This document shows, piece by piece, positions 1 to 7,838 of a stretch of 64,000 nucleotides of DNA (within the stretch, counting starts at the first letter, position 1; each line of letters opens with the position of its first letter). Location: positions 79,210 through 143,209 of the forward strand of contig DASZUK010000063.1 in the NCBI GenBank assembly GCA_035547695.1, in the 5' to 3' direction. Both the position numbers and the translations under genes were made by a program. The notes beneath the pieces are model-generated. The model was not told the origin of the DNA. It ran no database searches and saw only the letters and a list, made by a program, of their open reading frames with translations. The DNA is from DASZUK01 sp035547695. Lineage in GTDB: Bacteria > Actinomycetota > Acidimicrobiia > Acidimicrobiales > RAAP-2.

Positions 1-563
1 CCATGAACCCGTCCACCGCCCAGATCCTCGAAGCCGTCGACGCCCTCGGCTCCGACCAGGTGATCGTGCTGCCCAACAACAAGAACATCCGGCCGGTCGC
101 CGAGCAGGTCGACGCCCTCACCGACAAGACCGTCCGGGTGGTCCCGACCCGCAGCATCGTCCAGGGGTTCGCCGCCCTCCTCGCCTACGACCCGGCCGCC
201 GACGTCGCGGCCAACGAGGCCGCCATGGCCGCGTCCGCCGACCGGGTCCTGTCGGCCGAGGTGACCCAGGCGGTCCGCGACAGCGACACCGACGCCGGAC
301 CGGTCCACGCCGGCGACTGGATCGGCCTGTCCCGCGACGGCGTCGTCGCCGTCGGCGGGTCCCCCTCCGGCGCCGCCATGGCCCTGCTCGAACGGCTGCT
401 GCAGCCCCAGCACGAGCTGGTCACCGTCATCGAGGGCGAGGGGGCCACCGCCGCCGGCACCCGCCGGGTCACCGAGTGGCTCCGCGACCACCACCCCGAC
501 GTCGCCGCCGAGGTCCACCACGGCGGCCAGCCCCTGTACCCCTACCTGCTCGGCATCGAGTGA
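1..563 (+). CDS. fakA: Fatty acid kinase-type DAK2/YloV family protein, C-terminal part (5' truncated by window)
   Basis: This is the last ~187 residues of a FakA/YloV-type protein. The family phosphorylates fatty acids bound to a FakB partner, using an N-terminal DhaL-like kinase domain that lies outside the window. What is visible matches the C-terminal DhaK-like domain: IVLPNNKNI, then VVPTRSIVQGFAALLA, both typical of this family. The reading frame is open from the first base, so the ATG at 3 is internal. It lies directly upstream of recG, the usual order in Gram-positives. Its last codons are duplicated just past the stop, and the second copy supplies the recG start. Confidence 0.82.
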   Translation, partial: MNPSTAQILEAVDALGSDQVIVLPNNKNIRPVAEQVDALTDKTVRVVPTRSIVQGFAALLAYDPAADVAANEAAMAASADRVLSAEVTQAVRDSDTDAGPVHAGDWIGLSRDGVVAVGGSPSGAAMALLERLLQPQHELVTVIEGEGATAAGTRRVTEWLRDHHPDVAAEVHHGGQPLYPYLLGIE

Positions 564-593
564 CCGGCCGGCCTGCTCGGCATCGGGTGACCG
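545..593 (+). repeat. Tandem duplication of the fakA stop / recG start junction
   Basis: A 22-nt unit at 545-566 recurs at 572-593 with one mismatch (period 27). The fakA TGA lies in copy 1 and the recG GTG start lies in copy 2. Each copy contains GTGA or its one-base variant, the sequence seen at overlapping stop/start junctions elsewhere in this window. Confidence 0.85.
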
Positions 594-2905
594 ACCAGGC
601 CGACGGCGACCGGCCGGAGCCCTCGGCGCGGACCCTCCGGCAGCTAGCCGAGGTCCCCATCAGCCGCCTGAAGGGACTGTCCGACAAGAAGGCCAAGGCC
701 CTGGCCGACTGGGGAGTCACCACCGTCTTCGACCTCCTCACCACCTACCCCCACCGCTACATCGACCGCAGCCGCCAGGCCGACCTGGCCGACCTGGCCG
801 TCGGCGACGAGGCCGTCGTCCTCGCCACCGTCCGCCGGGTCAGCGCCCGCCGCACCCGCAACGGCCGCTCCCTGGTGGAGCTGGCCGTGGACGACGGCAC
901 CGGCACCATGAAGGTGGTCTTCTTCAACCAGCCCTGGCGGGCCAAGCAGTTGTCCGCCGGCGTCGAGGCCCTGTTCTTCGGCAAGCTCGACCAGTACCGC
1001 GGCGGCGGCCAGATGACCAACCCGGTGGTCGACGTCCTGGTGGCCACCGACCAGGACCCCGACGGCCGCCGGCGCCGCACCCTCCGCATCATCCCGGTCT
1101 ACCCCGCCTCCGCCAAGGCCGGCCTCAGTAGCTGGGAGGTGGGGGAGTGGGCCGAGCAGTCCATCCGCCGCGCCGGCCCCCTGGCCGACCCGCTGCCCGG
1201 CCCCTGGCGCCGACGGCTGGGCCTGCTCGGCCGCTCCGACGCCATGCATCGTATCCACCTCCCCGACACCATGGCCGACGTCCCCGACGCCCGTCGCCGG
1301 CTGGCCTTCGACGAGCTGTTCCGGCTGCAGCTCGCCCTGGTGCTGCGCCGCCGCGCCCTCGAGCAGGGCGCCCGGGCCATCCGCCACGCCGTGTCCCCCC
1401 TCGACGTCGTCACCAGCACCCGCGCCCCCGGCGACGCCCAGCAGGCCCTGGCCCCGCCCGACCCGGCCAGGCAGACCCTGGTCCAGCGGTTCCTGTCCGG
1501 CCTGCCGTTCCAGCTCACCAACGCCCAGCGGCAGGCCCTGGCGTCCATCTTCGCCGAGCTGGCCGGCCCCCTCCCCATGCACCGCCTCCTGCAGGGCGAC
1601 GTCGGCTCCGGCAAGACCGTCGTCGCCGTCGCCGCCCTCCTCGCCGCCGTCCAGGGCGGCCACCAGGGCGCCCTCATGGTCCCCACCGAGGTCCTCGCCG
1701 AGCAGCACCACATGGCCGTCCGCGCCCTGGTCGACGGCCTCACCGTCCCCGATCCGGACCGGTTGGGCGGTGACCGGCCGGTGGAGGTGGCCCTGCTCAC
1801 CAACCGCACCACCGCCGCCGACCGGGCCCGGCTGCACGACGGCCTCCGGGCCGGCACCGTCGACCTGGTCGTCGGCACCCACGCCCTCCTCACCGACGAC
1901 GTCCGCTTCCACTCCCTCGGCGTCGTCGTCATCGACGAGCAGCACCGGTTCGGCGTCGAGCAGCGCGCCGCCCTCCGCGACAAGGGCCGGTCGTCGGTGG
2001 TGGCCGGCGGCGACGGCGCCGGCGGCGACCGGGCTGACGGCGACGGCGCCGGCGGCGCCGACCCCGACCTGCTGGTCATGACCGCCACCCCCATCCCTCG
2101 CACCGCCGCCATGGTGCTGTTCGGCGACCTCGACATGGTCGAGCTGAAGGAGCTCCCCCCCGGCCGGACCCCGGTCCGCACCACCTGGGCCCGCACCGAG
2201 CTGGAAGAGGTCGGGGCCTGGCAGCGGGTCCGGGACGAGGTCGCCGCCGGCCACCGCGCCTACGTCGTCTGCCCCCTCGTCGAAGGCTCCGAGCGGGTCC
2301 AGGCCCGCTCCGCCACCGACGAGCTGGACCGGTTGGCCGCCGACGTCCTCCCCGGCCTCCGCCTCGGCCTCCTCCACGGCCAGATGGCCGCCGCCGACAA
2401 GGAGGCCGCCATGGCCGACTTCCGGTCCGGCGCCGTCCAGGTCCTCGTCGCCACCACCGTCATCGAGGTCGGCGTCGACGTCCCCGAGGCCACCGTCATG
2501 GTCATCGAGGACGCCGACCGGTTCGGCATCGCCCAGCTCCACCAGCTCCGTGGCCGCGTCGGCCGCAGCGCCCTGCCCAGTTGGTGCTACCTCCTCGGAG
2601 AGGGGGCCACCCCCGACGCCGCCGAGCGGCTGGCCGCCATGGAGCGCACCACCGACGGCTTCGAGCTGGCAGAGGTCGACCTGGAGCTCCGCGGCGAGGG
2701 CACCATCCTCGGGTCCCGCCAGAAGGGCCGCAGCGACCTGAAGCTGGCCAGGTTGCGCCGGGACGCCGACCTCCTCCAGGCCGCCCGGCAGGTCGCCGAG
2801 GACGTCACCGCCGACGACCCCCTCCTGGACCGCCATCCCCTGCTGGCCGACGAGGTCAAGCTGTTCTTGGACCCCGAAGAGGAAGCCTTCCTGTTCAAGA
2901 GCTGA
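587..2905 (+). CDS. recG: ATP-dependent DNA helicase RecG
   Basis: RecG (772 aa from GTG 587) remodels stalled replication forks and Holliday junctions. An OB-fold wedge region is followed by the helicase core. Visible motifs are Walker A GDVGSGKT near residue 336, motif II as DEQH (the RecG form of DExH) near 449, TATPIPRT, and the C-terminal QLRGRVGR motif near 654. The frame is open upstream to 476, but that stretch overlaps fakA and is Arg/Pro-rich shadow sequence; GTG 587 gives a normal family N-terminus. An acidic Gly/Asp-rich insertion around residues 470-490 (GGDGAGGDRADGDGAGG) is extra to the core. No Shine-Dalgarno is visible, so translational coupling to fakA is likely. Confidence 0.93.
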   Translation: MTDQADGDRPEPSARTLRQLAEVPISRLKGLSDKKAKALADWGVTTVFDLLTTYPHRYIDRSRQADLADLAVGDEAVVLATVRRVSARRTRNGRSLVELAVDDGTGTMKVVFFNQPWRAKQLSAGVEALFFGKLDQYRGGGQMTNPVVDVLVATDQDPDGRRRRTLRIIPVYPASAKAGLSSWEVGEWAEQSIRRAGPLADPLPGPWRRRLGLLGRSDAMHRIHLPDTMADVPDARRRLAFDELFRLQLALVLRRRALEQGARAIRHAVSPLDVVTSTRAPGDAQQALAPPDPARQTLVQRFLSGLPFQLTNAQRQALASIFAELAGPLPMHRLLQGDVGSGKTVVAVAALLAAVQGGHQGALMVPTEVLAEQHHMAVRALVDGLTVPDPDRLGGDRPVEVALLTNRTTAADRARLHDGLRAGTVDLVVGTHALLTDDVRFHSLGVVVIDEQHRFGVEQRAALRDKGRSSVVAGGDGAGGDRADGDGAGGADPDLLVMTATPIPRTAAMVLFGDLDMVELKELPPGRTPVRTTWARTELEEVGAWQRVRDEVAAGHRAYVVCPLVEGSERVQARSATDELDRLAADVLPGLRLGLLHGQMAAADKEAAMADFRSGAVQVLVATTVIEVGVDVPEATVMVIEDADRFGIAQLHQLRGRVGRSALPSWCYLLGEGATPDAAERLAAMERTTDGFELAEVDLELRGEGTILGSRQKGRSDLKLARLRRDADLLQAARQVAEDVTADDPLLDRHPLLADEVKLFLDPEEEAFLFKS

Positions 2906-2930
2906 CCGGCCTGTTCAAGAGCTGACCGGC
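2891..2930 (+). repeat. Perfect 20-bp tandem duplication across the recG stop codon
   Basis: The same 20 bases occur at 2891-2910 and 2911-2930 without mismatch; the first copy holds the recG TGA. The duplicate lies in non-coding sequence ahead of the terminator-like hairpin. Confidence 0.9.
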
Positions 2931-2945
2931 TCAGGGCGCCGCGTC

Positions 2946-3000
2946 GGGGGCACCCCCCAGGTGCGGTGCAGGGGCCGCGGAGGGGGCCGTGCCCTTTTTT
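2946..3000 (+). terminator. Probable intrinsic terminator after recG
   Basis: GGGCACCCCC-type bases at 2948-2957 can pair with GGGGGCC-GTGCCC at 2982-2994, with a small bulge. The stem is followed immediately by six T (2995-3000). A T-run is rare in this GC-rich DNA, which supports termination before rsmD. Confidence 0.55.
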
Positions 3001-3139
3001 CGTGGGTCGCTGGCGGTCGAAATTGCGCAGATGTGCTCAACTTCGAGTGCCAGTGACTCGGGAAAATCCCCCACCTCCCCGCCGTGGCGCGTCATGCCCA
3101 GCCGGGCCGGGCATCGTCCGGTCCGGCCGCCGCTGGGAG

Positions 3140-3145
3140 TACGGT
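3140..3145 (+). promoter_or_regulatory. -10 hexamer TACGGT, leaderless promoter for rsmD
   Basis: TACGGT ends six bases before GTG 3152, so transcription would start at or next to the start codon. No Shine-Dalgarno is present and a terminator-like hairpin lies upstream, both consistent with a new leaderless transcript. Confidence 0.45.
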
Positions 3146-3151
3146 GAGAAC

Positions 3152-3733
3152 GTGCGAGTGATCGGCGGGTCCAGCCGGGGGCGGAAGCTCCCGGCACGGC
3201 TGCCCGCCGGCGTCCGCCCCACCTCCGACCGGGTCCGCGAGTCCATCTTCGACATCCTCGGCTCCATGGGCGGCGTCGACGGGGCCACCGTCATCGACCT
3301 GTTCTGCGGCAGCGGCGCGCTGGGGGCCGAGGCCCTGTCCCGCGGCGCCGCGGAGGCCACCTTCGTCGACCACGACACCGCCGCCCTGGAGGCCGTCCGG
3401 GCCAACCTCGCCGCCGCCGGCCTGGCCGACCGCCAGGTGTCCGTCGTCCGGGCCGAGCTGCCCGGCTGGCTGGGCCGGGCCCCCAAGGTGGACATCGCCC
3501 TCTGCGACCCCCCCTACGCCTTCGGTGACTGGGCCGCCCTGCTCGGATCGCTCCGGGCCGACGTGGCCGTCCTGGAGTCCGCCCACGACATCGACGTCCC
3601 GGCCGGTTGGGTGCTCCATCGGGCACGGCGCTACGGCGGTACGCTCGTCACCGTGGCTCGCATGACCCCCGCAGTCCCTCCGGCCCGCCCCGCCCCTCCG
3701 ACCCGAACCGCCGCCCCGGCGGCCGTCTCGTGA
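3152..3733 (+). CDS. rsmD: 16S rRNA (guanine-966-N2)-methyltransferase RsmD
   Basis: This 193-aa SAM-dependent methyltransferase modifies 16S rRNA during small-subunit assembly. The N-terminus VRVIGGSSRGRKL is typical of RsmD. The SAM loop is VIDLFCGSGALGAEALSRGA, and the catalytic DPPY motif is near residue 119. The frame is open upstream to 2966, but family alignment and the -10 hexamer just before it place the start at GTG 3152. It overlaps coaD by four bases (GTGA), the common rsmD-coaD pairing. The last ~25 residues are Pro/Ala-rich and probably disordered. Confidence 0.9.
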   Translation: MRVIGGSSRGRKLPARLPAGVRPTSDRVRESIFDILGSMGGVDGATVIDLFCGSGALGAEALSRGAAEATFVDHDTAALEAVRANLAAAGLADRQVSVVRAELPGWLGRAPKVDIALCDPPYAFGDWAALLGSLRADVAVLESAHDIDVPAGWVLHRARRYGGTLVTVARMTPAVPPARPAPPTRTAAPAAVS

Positions 3734-4236
3734 GGGTCGCCCTCCTCCCCGGCTCGTTCGACCCCTTCCACAACGGCCACCTCGAGGTGGTCGAGCGGGC
3801 GGCGCGGCTGTTCGACGAAGTCGTCGTCGCCGTCGTCCGCAACCCCCAGAAGAGCACCCCGCTCTTCACCCTCGAAGAGCGCCGCGAGATGCTGGAAGAG
3901 GTCCTCGGCCACCTGCCCGGGGTCCGTACCGAGTCGGTCAGCACCCTGGTGGTCAACGTCGCCCGCGAAGTGGGCGCCTCCGCCATCGTGAAGGGCCTGC
4001 GGGCGGTGTCCGACTTCGAGAACGAGTTGCAGATGGCCCAGATGAACCGGCAGTTGTCCGGGGTGGAGACCGTCTTCATCCCCACCAGCTCCGCCCACTC
4101 CTTCATCGCCTCCCGGCTGCTCCGGGAGGTGGCCCGGTTCGGCGGCGACGTGTCCGCCTTCGTTCCCCGGGTAGTGCTGGAACGGTTGGAGAAGAAGTTC
4201 GCCGAGTTGGGCGGCCCGGAAGGGGATGGCCGATGA
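3730..4236 (+). CDS. coaD: Phosphopantetheine adenylyltransferase CoaD
   Basis: CoaD (168 aa) transfers AMP from ATP to 4'-phosphopantetheine, the penultimate step of coenzyme A synthesis. The N-terminus carries the nucleotidyltransferase signature PGSFDPFHNGH (HxGH class). Later come KGLRAVSDFENELQMAQMN and the SSAHSFIASRLLRE segment, equivalent to the family ISSTxxR region. The start GTG 3730 overlaps the rsmD stop. Its own stop overlaps the ATG of the next gene (ATGA), so rsmD, coaD and the coiled-coil gene form a tightly coupled unit. Confidence 0.94.
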   Translation: MRVALLPGSFDPFHNGHLEVVERAARLFDEVVVAVVRNPQKSTPLFTLEERREMLEEVLGHLPGVRTESVSTLVVNVAREVGASAIVKGLRAVSDFENELQMAQMNRQLSGVETVFIPTSSAHSFIASRLLREVARFGGDVSAFVPRVVLERLEKKFAELGGPEGDGR

Positions 4237-4817
4237 CCGATCTGTTCGAAGAGATCACCGACGGCGCCGAGCCGGCCGACCTCGACGCCGAAGGGCTCAT
4301 CAACCGGGTCCTCGACATCGTGTCCACCGCCAAGGCCATGCCGCTGTCCGCCTCGGTGCTGGTGTCCCGGGACGAGCTGGCCGACCTGCTGTCCGCCGCC
4401 CTGGAGCGACTGCCCGACGAGCTGCGCGAGGCCCGCTGGCTGCTCCGGGAGCGGGCCGAGTTCATGGCCGAGCGCGAGCGGGAGGCCGAGGCTCTGATGG
4501 ACGACGTCCGGGCCCAGGCCGAGCGGATGGTGTCCCGCACCGAGGTGGTCCGCCAGGCCAACCAGGTCGCCCAGCGCATCCTGGACGACGCCAACGACGA
4601 GGCCCGCCGCATGCGGCACGAGGCCGAGGACTACTGCGACCAGAAGCTGGCCGGCATGGAGATCGTCCTGGAGCGCATCATGCGCACCGTCCAGGCCGGC
4701 CGGGCCAAGCTGCAGGCCACCGCCCCGCCGGAGGCCCCGGCCGCCGCACCGACCGCTCCCGGACCGCCCGACGACACCGCCACCGAGGATGGGTTCTTCG
4801 ACCAGGACCTGGCGTAG
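4233..4817 (+). CDS. SepIVA/DivIVA-like coiled-coil cell division protein
   Basis: A 194-aa, highly charged protein. Residues ~55-155 are heptad-like coiled coil (LLRERAEFMAEREREAEAL, then QANQVAQRILDDANDEA), followed by a Pro/Ala tail. Composition and position between coaD and the DUF177 gene match the actinobacterial SepIVA/DivIVA-like family, which in mycobacteria acts in septum formation and polar growth. It has no signal peptide or membrane segment, so it is cytoplasmic. The function is inferred from family and synteny; no enzymatic motif is present. Confidence 0.72.
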   Translation: MTDLFEEITDGAEPADLDAEGLINRVLDIVSTAKAMPLSASVLVSRDELADLLSAALERLPDELREARWLLRERAEFMAEREREAEALMDDVRAQAERMVSRTEVVRQANQVAQRILDDANDEARRMRHEAEDYCDQKLAGMEIVLERIMRTVQAGRAKLQATAPPEAPAAAPTAPGPPDDTATEDGFFDQDLA

Positions 4818-4905
4818 GCCGGCACCGGCGGGGCCCCGGCCACCGGGCGGGCACGGCGGGACAGGGGCGGGGACAGAGGGACAGACCGACAGGGAAAGGA
4901 GGCCG

Positions 4906-5466
4906 ATGATGCCGGCGAACCCCTTCCTGGTGCACGTGGCCAGGCTGCGGCGGGTGCACGGCACCCGGTGGCACGAGGTCCGCCGCGGTCCCATCGACCC
5001 CGACGGCGTCATCGTCCCGCGGTCGCCCGCCGACAGCACCGTCCCCGACGGCGCCGACGCCGTCTGCGACGTCGTCCTGGAGTCCTTCGCCGGTGGCGTC
5101 ATGGCCACCGGCACCGTCCGGGCCCCCTGGCGGGGGGTCTGCCGGCGGTGCGCCCTGCCCGTCGGCGGTGAGCTGGTCATCGGCGTCCGCGAGCGCTACG
5201 TCGCCCTGGACACCCTGGCCGCCCAGGTCCGGGCCGGCGAGCCCGAGGACGACGAGGCCTACCCCATCGTCGACGACGACCTCGACCTCGGGCCCCTGGT
5301 CCGCGACGCCGTCGTCCTCGAACTGCCCCTGGCCCCCCTCTGCCGGGACGACTGCCGCGGCCTCTGCCCCACCTGCGGCATCGACCGCAACCAGGACGAA
5401 TGCCACTGTGTGGCACCGAGGGACCCGCGTTGGGCTAACCTCGACGTGCTCCGGTCGGCCCAGTAG
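4906..5466 (+). CDS. DUF177 (YceD-like) protein
   Basis: A 186-aa protein of the DUF177 family, encoded just before rpmF in most bacteria and linked to 23S rRNA or ribosome biogenesis. An inner pair CRRC (residue ~75) and a C-terminal cluster CRDDCRGLCPTCG plus CHC suggest metal binding, typical of the family. Tandem ATG codons occur at 4906 and 4909. AAAGGAGG at 4895-4902 is three bases from the first and six from the second, so 4909 may be the start in use. A ~90-base untranslated stretch separates it from the coiled-coil gene. Confidence 0.82.
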   Translation: MMPANPFLVHVARLRRVHGTRWHEVRRGPIDPDGVIVPRSPADSTVPDGADAVCDVVLESFAGGVMATGTVRAPWRGVCRRCALPVGGELVIGVRERYVALDTLAAQVRAGEPEDDEAYPIVDDDLDLGPLVRDAVVLELPLAPLCRDDCRGLCPTCGIDRNQDECHCVAPRDPRWANLDVLRSAQ

Positions 5467-5541
5467 GCCGACGCGGCCACCGCCGGGACCCCGGCAGCCA
5501 GCCCCGGTCGCAGGAGCCAGCACGGATCTGGAGAGCTGACG

Positions 5542-5721
5542 ATGGCCGTCCCCAAGAAGAAGACATCGAAGGCCAAGGGCCGCAGCCGGCAGGCGGCCAA
5601 CTGGCGCCTGGACCGGCCGGCCCGCAGTGTCTGCCCCCACTGCCACCAGGCCAAGCTGCCCCACGTGGTCTGCCCCAACTGCGGCTGGTACAAGGGCCGG
5701 CAGGCGGTCGAGGTCGACTGA
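5542..5721 (+). CDS. rpmF: 50S ribosomal protein L32
   Basis: A 59-aa basic protein starting MAVPKKKTSKAKGR, the L32 N-terminus. It continues with a four-cysteine zinc ribbon (CPHC near residue 31, CPNC near residue 44). L32 is a late-assembling large-subunit protein. It sits between DUF177 and plsX, the conserved order. GGAGAG at 5530-5535 is a plausible ribosome binding site. The plsX start follows one base after the stop. Confidence 0.95.
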   Translation: MAVPKKKTSKAKGRSRQAANWRLDRPARSVCPHCHQAKLPHVVCPNCGWYKGRQAVEVD

Positions 5722-5722
5722 C

Positions 5723-6742
5723 GTGACCCCCAAGGGCCAGCGCCCCTCGGCGGAGGCGCTGGCCACCCTCCCCGTGGCCGTCGACGCCATGGGCGGCGAC
5801 AAGGCTCCCGGCGAGATCGTGGCCGGTGCCCGGCGGGCGGCCACCGAGGACGGCATCCCCGTCGTCCTGGTCGGCCCCCCCGACCAGGTCGGCGACACCG
5901 GCGGCCTCGACCTGGTGCCCTGCACCGAGGTCATCGCCATGCACGACGACCCCGCCCAGGGGGTCCGCCGCAAGAAGGACTCCTCCCTGGTCAGGGTGGC
6001 CGAGCTGGTCCGCGACGGCAACGCCTCCGCCATGGTCAGCGCCGGCAACACCGGGGCCACCATGGCCTCCGCCCTGCTCCGCATGGGCCGCCTCCCCGGG
6101 GTGGTCCGGCCCTGCATCGCCACCCCGTTGCCCCGCCTCGGCCGGCCCCCCGCCGTCCTGGTCGACGCCGGCGCCAACGCCGAGTGCACCAGCGCCATGC
6201 TGGTCCAGTTCGCCCAGATGGGCGCGGCCTACGCCACCGCCCGCTACGGCATCGCCGACCCCGCCGTCGCCCTCCTGTCCATCGGCGAGGAGCCCTCCAA
6301 GGGCACCCCCCTCGTCAAGGACGCCCACGCCGTCCTGGCCTCCGGGGACGCCGGCGTCCGGTTCGTCGGCAACATCGAGGGCCGTGACCTCCTGCCGTCC
6401 CCCGCCGACGTCGTCGTCACCGACGGCTTCACCGGCAACGTCACCCTGAAGTCCCTGGAAGGGTCCCTACGGTTCCTCCTCGAGACCCTGTTCGGGGTGT
6501 TCGGCACCAACGACGACACCAGGGCCGCCTCCGACGTCCTGCTCCCGTACCTGCTGCCCATCGCCGCCGAGTTCGACCCCGAGAACACCGGTGGCGCCAT
6601 GCTGCTCGGGGTGGACGGCGTCTGTGTCATCAGCCACGGCTCCTCCTCGGCCACCGCCATGGTCAACGCCATCCGGGTGGCCCACGACCTGGCCAAGGGG
6701 GGCCTCGTGGACCATCTGGCCGCCGCCGTCGCCCCCACCTGA
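5723..6742 (+). CDS. plsX: Phosphate acyltransferase PlsX
   Basis: PlsX (339 aa) converts acyl-ACP and phosphate to acyl-phosphate, the first committed donor for phosphatidic acid synthesis, at the inner membrane surface. Family motifs: VAVDAMGGDKAPGEIV at the N-terminus, SAGNTGATMA near residue 105, DAGANAEC near 150, and VTDGFTGNVTLKSLEG near 232. The start is GTG 5723, one base after rpmF; the frame is open further upstream only inside rpmF. It precedes acpP, whose product supplies its acyl donor. Confidence 0.94.
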   Translation: MTPKGQRPSAEALATLPVAVDAMGGDKAPGEIVAGARRAATEDGIPVVLVGPPDQVGDTGGLDLVPCTEVIAMHDDPAQGVRRKKDSSLVRVAELVRDGNASAMVSAGNTGATMASALLRMGRLPGVVRPCIATPLPRLGRPPAVLVDAGANAECTSAMLVQFAQMGAAYATARYGIADPAVALLSIGEEPSKGTPLVKDAHAVLASGDAGVRFVGNIEGRDLLPSPADVVVTDGFTGNVTLKSLEGSLRFLLETLFGVFGTNDDTRAASDVLLPYLLPIAAEFDPENTGGAMLLGVDGVCVISHGSSSATAMVNAIRVAHDLAKGGLVDHLAAAVAPT

Positions 6743-6793
6743 GCGGCCGTTGCCCCGTCGGGCGGTGTCGCCCCCGGACGAGCCGGCGACCGA

Positions 6794-6799
6794 TATCAT
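6794..6799 (+). promoter_or_regulatory. Possible -10 TATCAT upstream of acpP
   Basis: An isolated A+T-rich hexamer in the plsX-acpP gap, 35 bases before the acpP GTG. No convincing -35 box is seen. Confidence 0.3.
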
Positions 6800-6834
6800 T
6801 ACGAGCTGTCCCGTTCTCGGAACCAGGAGCCAAC

Positions 6835-7131
6835 GTGCCAGCAGAGACCCACATCGACCGAGGTCCGCTGGACCGCCAAGGTGTGTTCGAGCTCATCCGT
6901 GACCAGTTGGCCGACATCTTGGAGACCGACCCCTCCCGCATCACCGAGGGCTCCTCGTTCGTGGAGGACCTCGACGCCGACTCCCTGGCCCTGATCGAGC
7001 TGGTGGAAGCCCTGGAAGAGGAGCTGGGCGAGCGCAGCGTCGGCTTCCGCATCGACGACGAGGACCTCGAGGACCTTCGAACCGTCCGGGACGCCGTCGA
7101 CTACGTGGTCGCCAAGCTCGGAGCCGGTTGA
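6835..7131 (+). CDS. acpP: Acyl carrier protein
   Basis: A 98-aa acidic helical protein carrying growing fatty acids on 4'-phosphopantetheine. The prosthetic-group serine is in DADSLALIELV near residue 50. It is longer than the usual ~78 aa because of a ~13-residue N-terminal lead and an extra ERSVGFRI segment before helix III. GTG 6835 is preceded by AGGAG at 6825-6829, six bases away. It lies between plsX and rnc, the classic plsX-acpP-rnc order, though fabD, fabG and fabF are absent here. Confidence 0.9.
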   Translation: MPAETHIDRGPLDRQGVFELIRDQLADILETDPSRITEGSSFVEDLDADSLALIELVEALEEELGERSVGFRIDDEDLEDLRTVRDAVDYVVAKLGAG

Positions 7132-7157
7132 CCGGTCGGTCCGGGACAACGGCTGCG

Positions 7158-7838
7158 ATGGGGGACGCAGGGCTGGCAGAGCGGTTGGCGCACCATTTCG
7201 CCGATCCCGGCTTGCTGCACCAGGCCCTGTCCCATCGCAGTTGGTGCGGTGAACAGGAGGGGGCCCCCTCCAACGAGCGGCTGGAGTTCCTCGGCGACGC
7301 CGTCCTCGGCTTGGTCGTCGCCGAGCACAGTTACCGGCTCTACCCCGACCTGCCCGAGGGCCAGCTCGCCAAGATCCGGGCCGCCGTCGTCAACGCCCGG
7401 GTCCTGGCCGAGATCGCCGACGACCTCGGGGTGGGACCGGTCCTCCTGCTCGGCCGGGGGGAGGAGGTCTCCGGCGGCCGCACCAAGGCCTCCATCCTGG
7501 CCGACGCCCTCGAGGCCCTCATCGGCGCCGTCTACCTCGACGCCGGTTGGGACGCGGCGCGGCCCCTCGTCCTCCGTCTCGTCGGTGACCGCCTCGCCCG
7601 GGCCGCCGCCGAGCCCGACGACTTCGACCACAAGAGCCGCCTCCAGGAGCTCACCGTCCGCCAGGGCGTCGGCGTTCCCCGGTACGTCGTCGCCGGGTCC
7701 GGCCCCGACCACGACCGCCACTACGTCGCCGAGGTCTTCGTCGGCGGCGTCCGCCGGGGCTCCGGCCAGGGCTCCTCCAAGAAGGACGCCGAGCAGGACG
7801 CCGCCCGCAGCGCCTGGCAGGAGATCCACGATGCCTGA
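7158..7838 (+). CDS. rnc: Ribonuclease III
   Basis: RNase III (226 aa) cleaves double-stranded RNA in rRNA precursors and regulatory RNAs. The catalytic signature NERLEFLGDAVLG is near residue 37, the second acidic motif DALEALIGAVYLD near 116. A C-terminal dsRNA-binding domain (HKSRLQELT through KKDAEQDAA) follows. The frame is open to a TTG at 7128 overlapping the acpP stop, but ATG 7158 gives the normal N-terminus. Its 3' end overlaps mutM by eight bases. Confidence 0.94.
   Translation: MGDAGLAERLAHHFADPGLLHQALSHRSWCGEQEGAPSNERLEFLGDAVLGLVVAEHSYRLYPDLPEGQLAKIRAAVVNARVLAEIADDLGVGPVLLLGRGEEVSGGRTKASILADALEALIGAVYLDAGWDAARPLVLRLVGDRLARAAAEPDDFDHKSRLQELTVRQGVGVPRYVVAGSGPDHDRHYVAEVFVGGVRRGSGQGSSKKDAEQDAARSAWQEIHDA

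Noticed and set aside
3..5. ATG at the left edge as the fakA start
   Set aside because: The protein would begin in the middle of the family's C-terminal domain; the frame is open to the edge, so the gene is truncated.
644..2836. Long minus-strand open frame opposite recG, and similar ones opposite smc (8924-12496), trmD-rplS and ffh
   Set aside because: In very GC-rich genes the antisense frames lack stop codons. The products are Gly/Ala/Val-rich with no domains and lie entirely inside genes with clear motifs.
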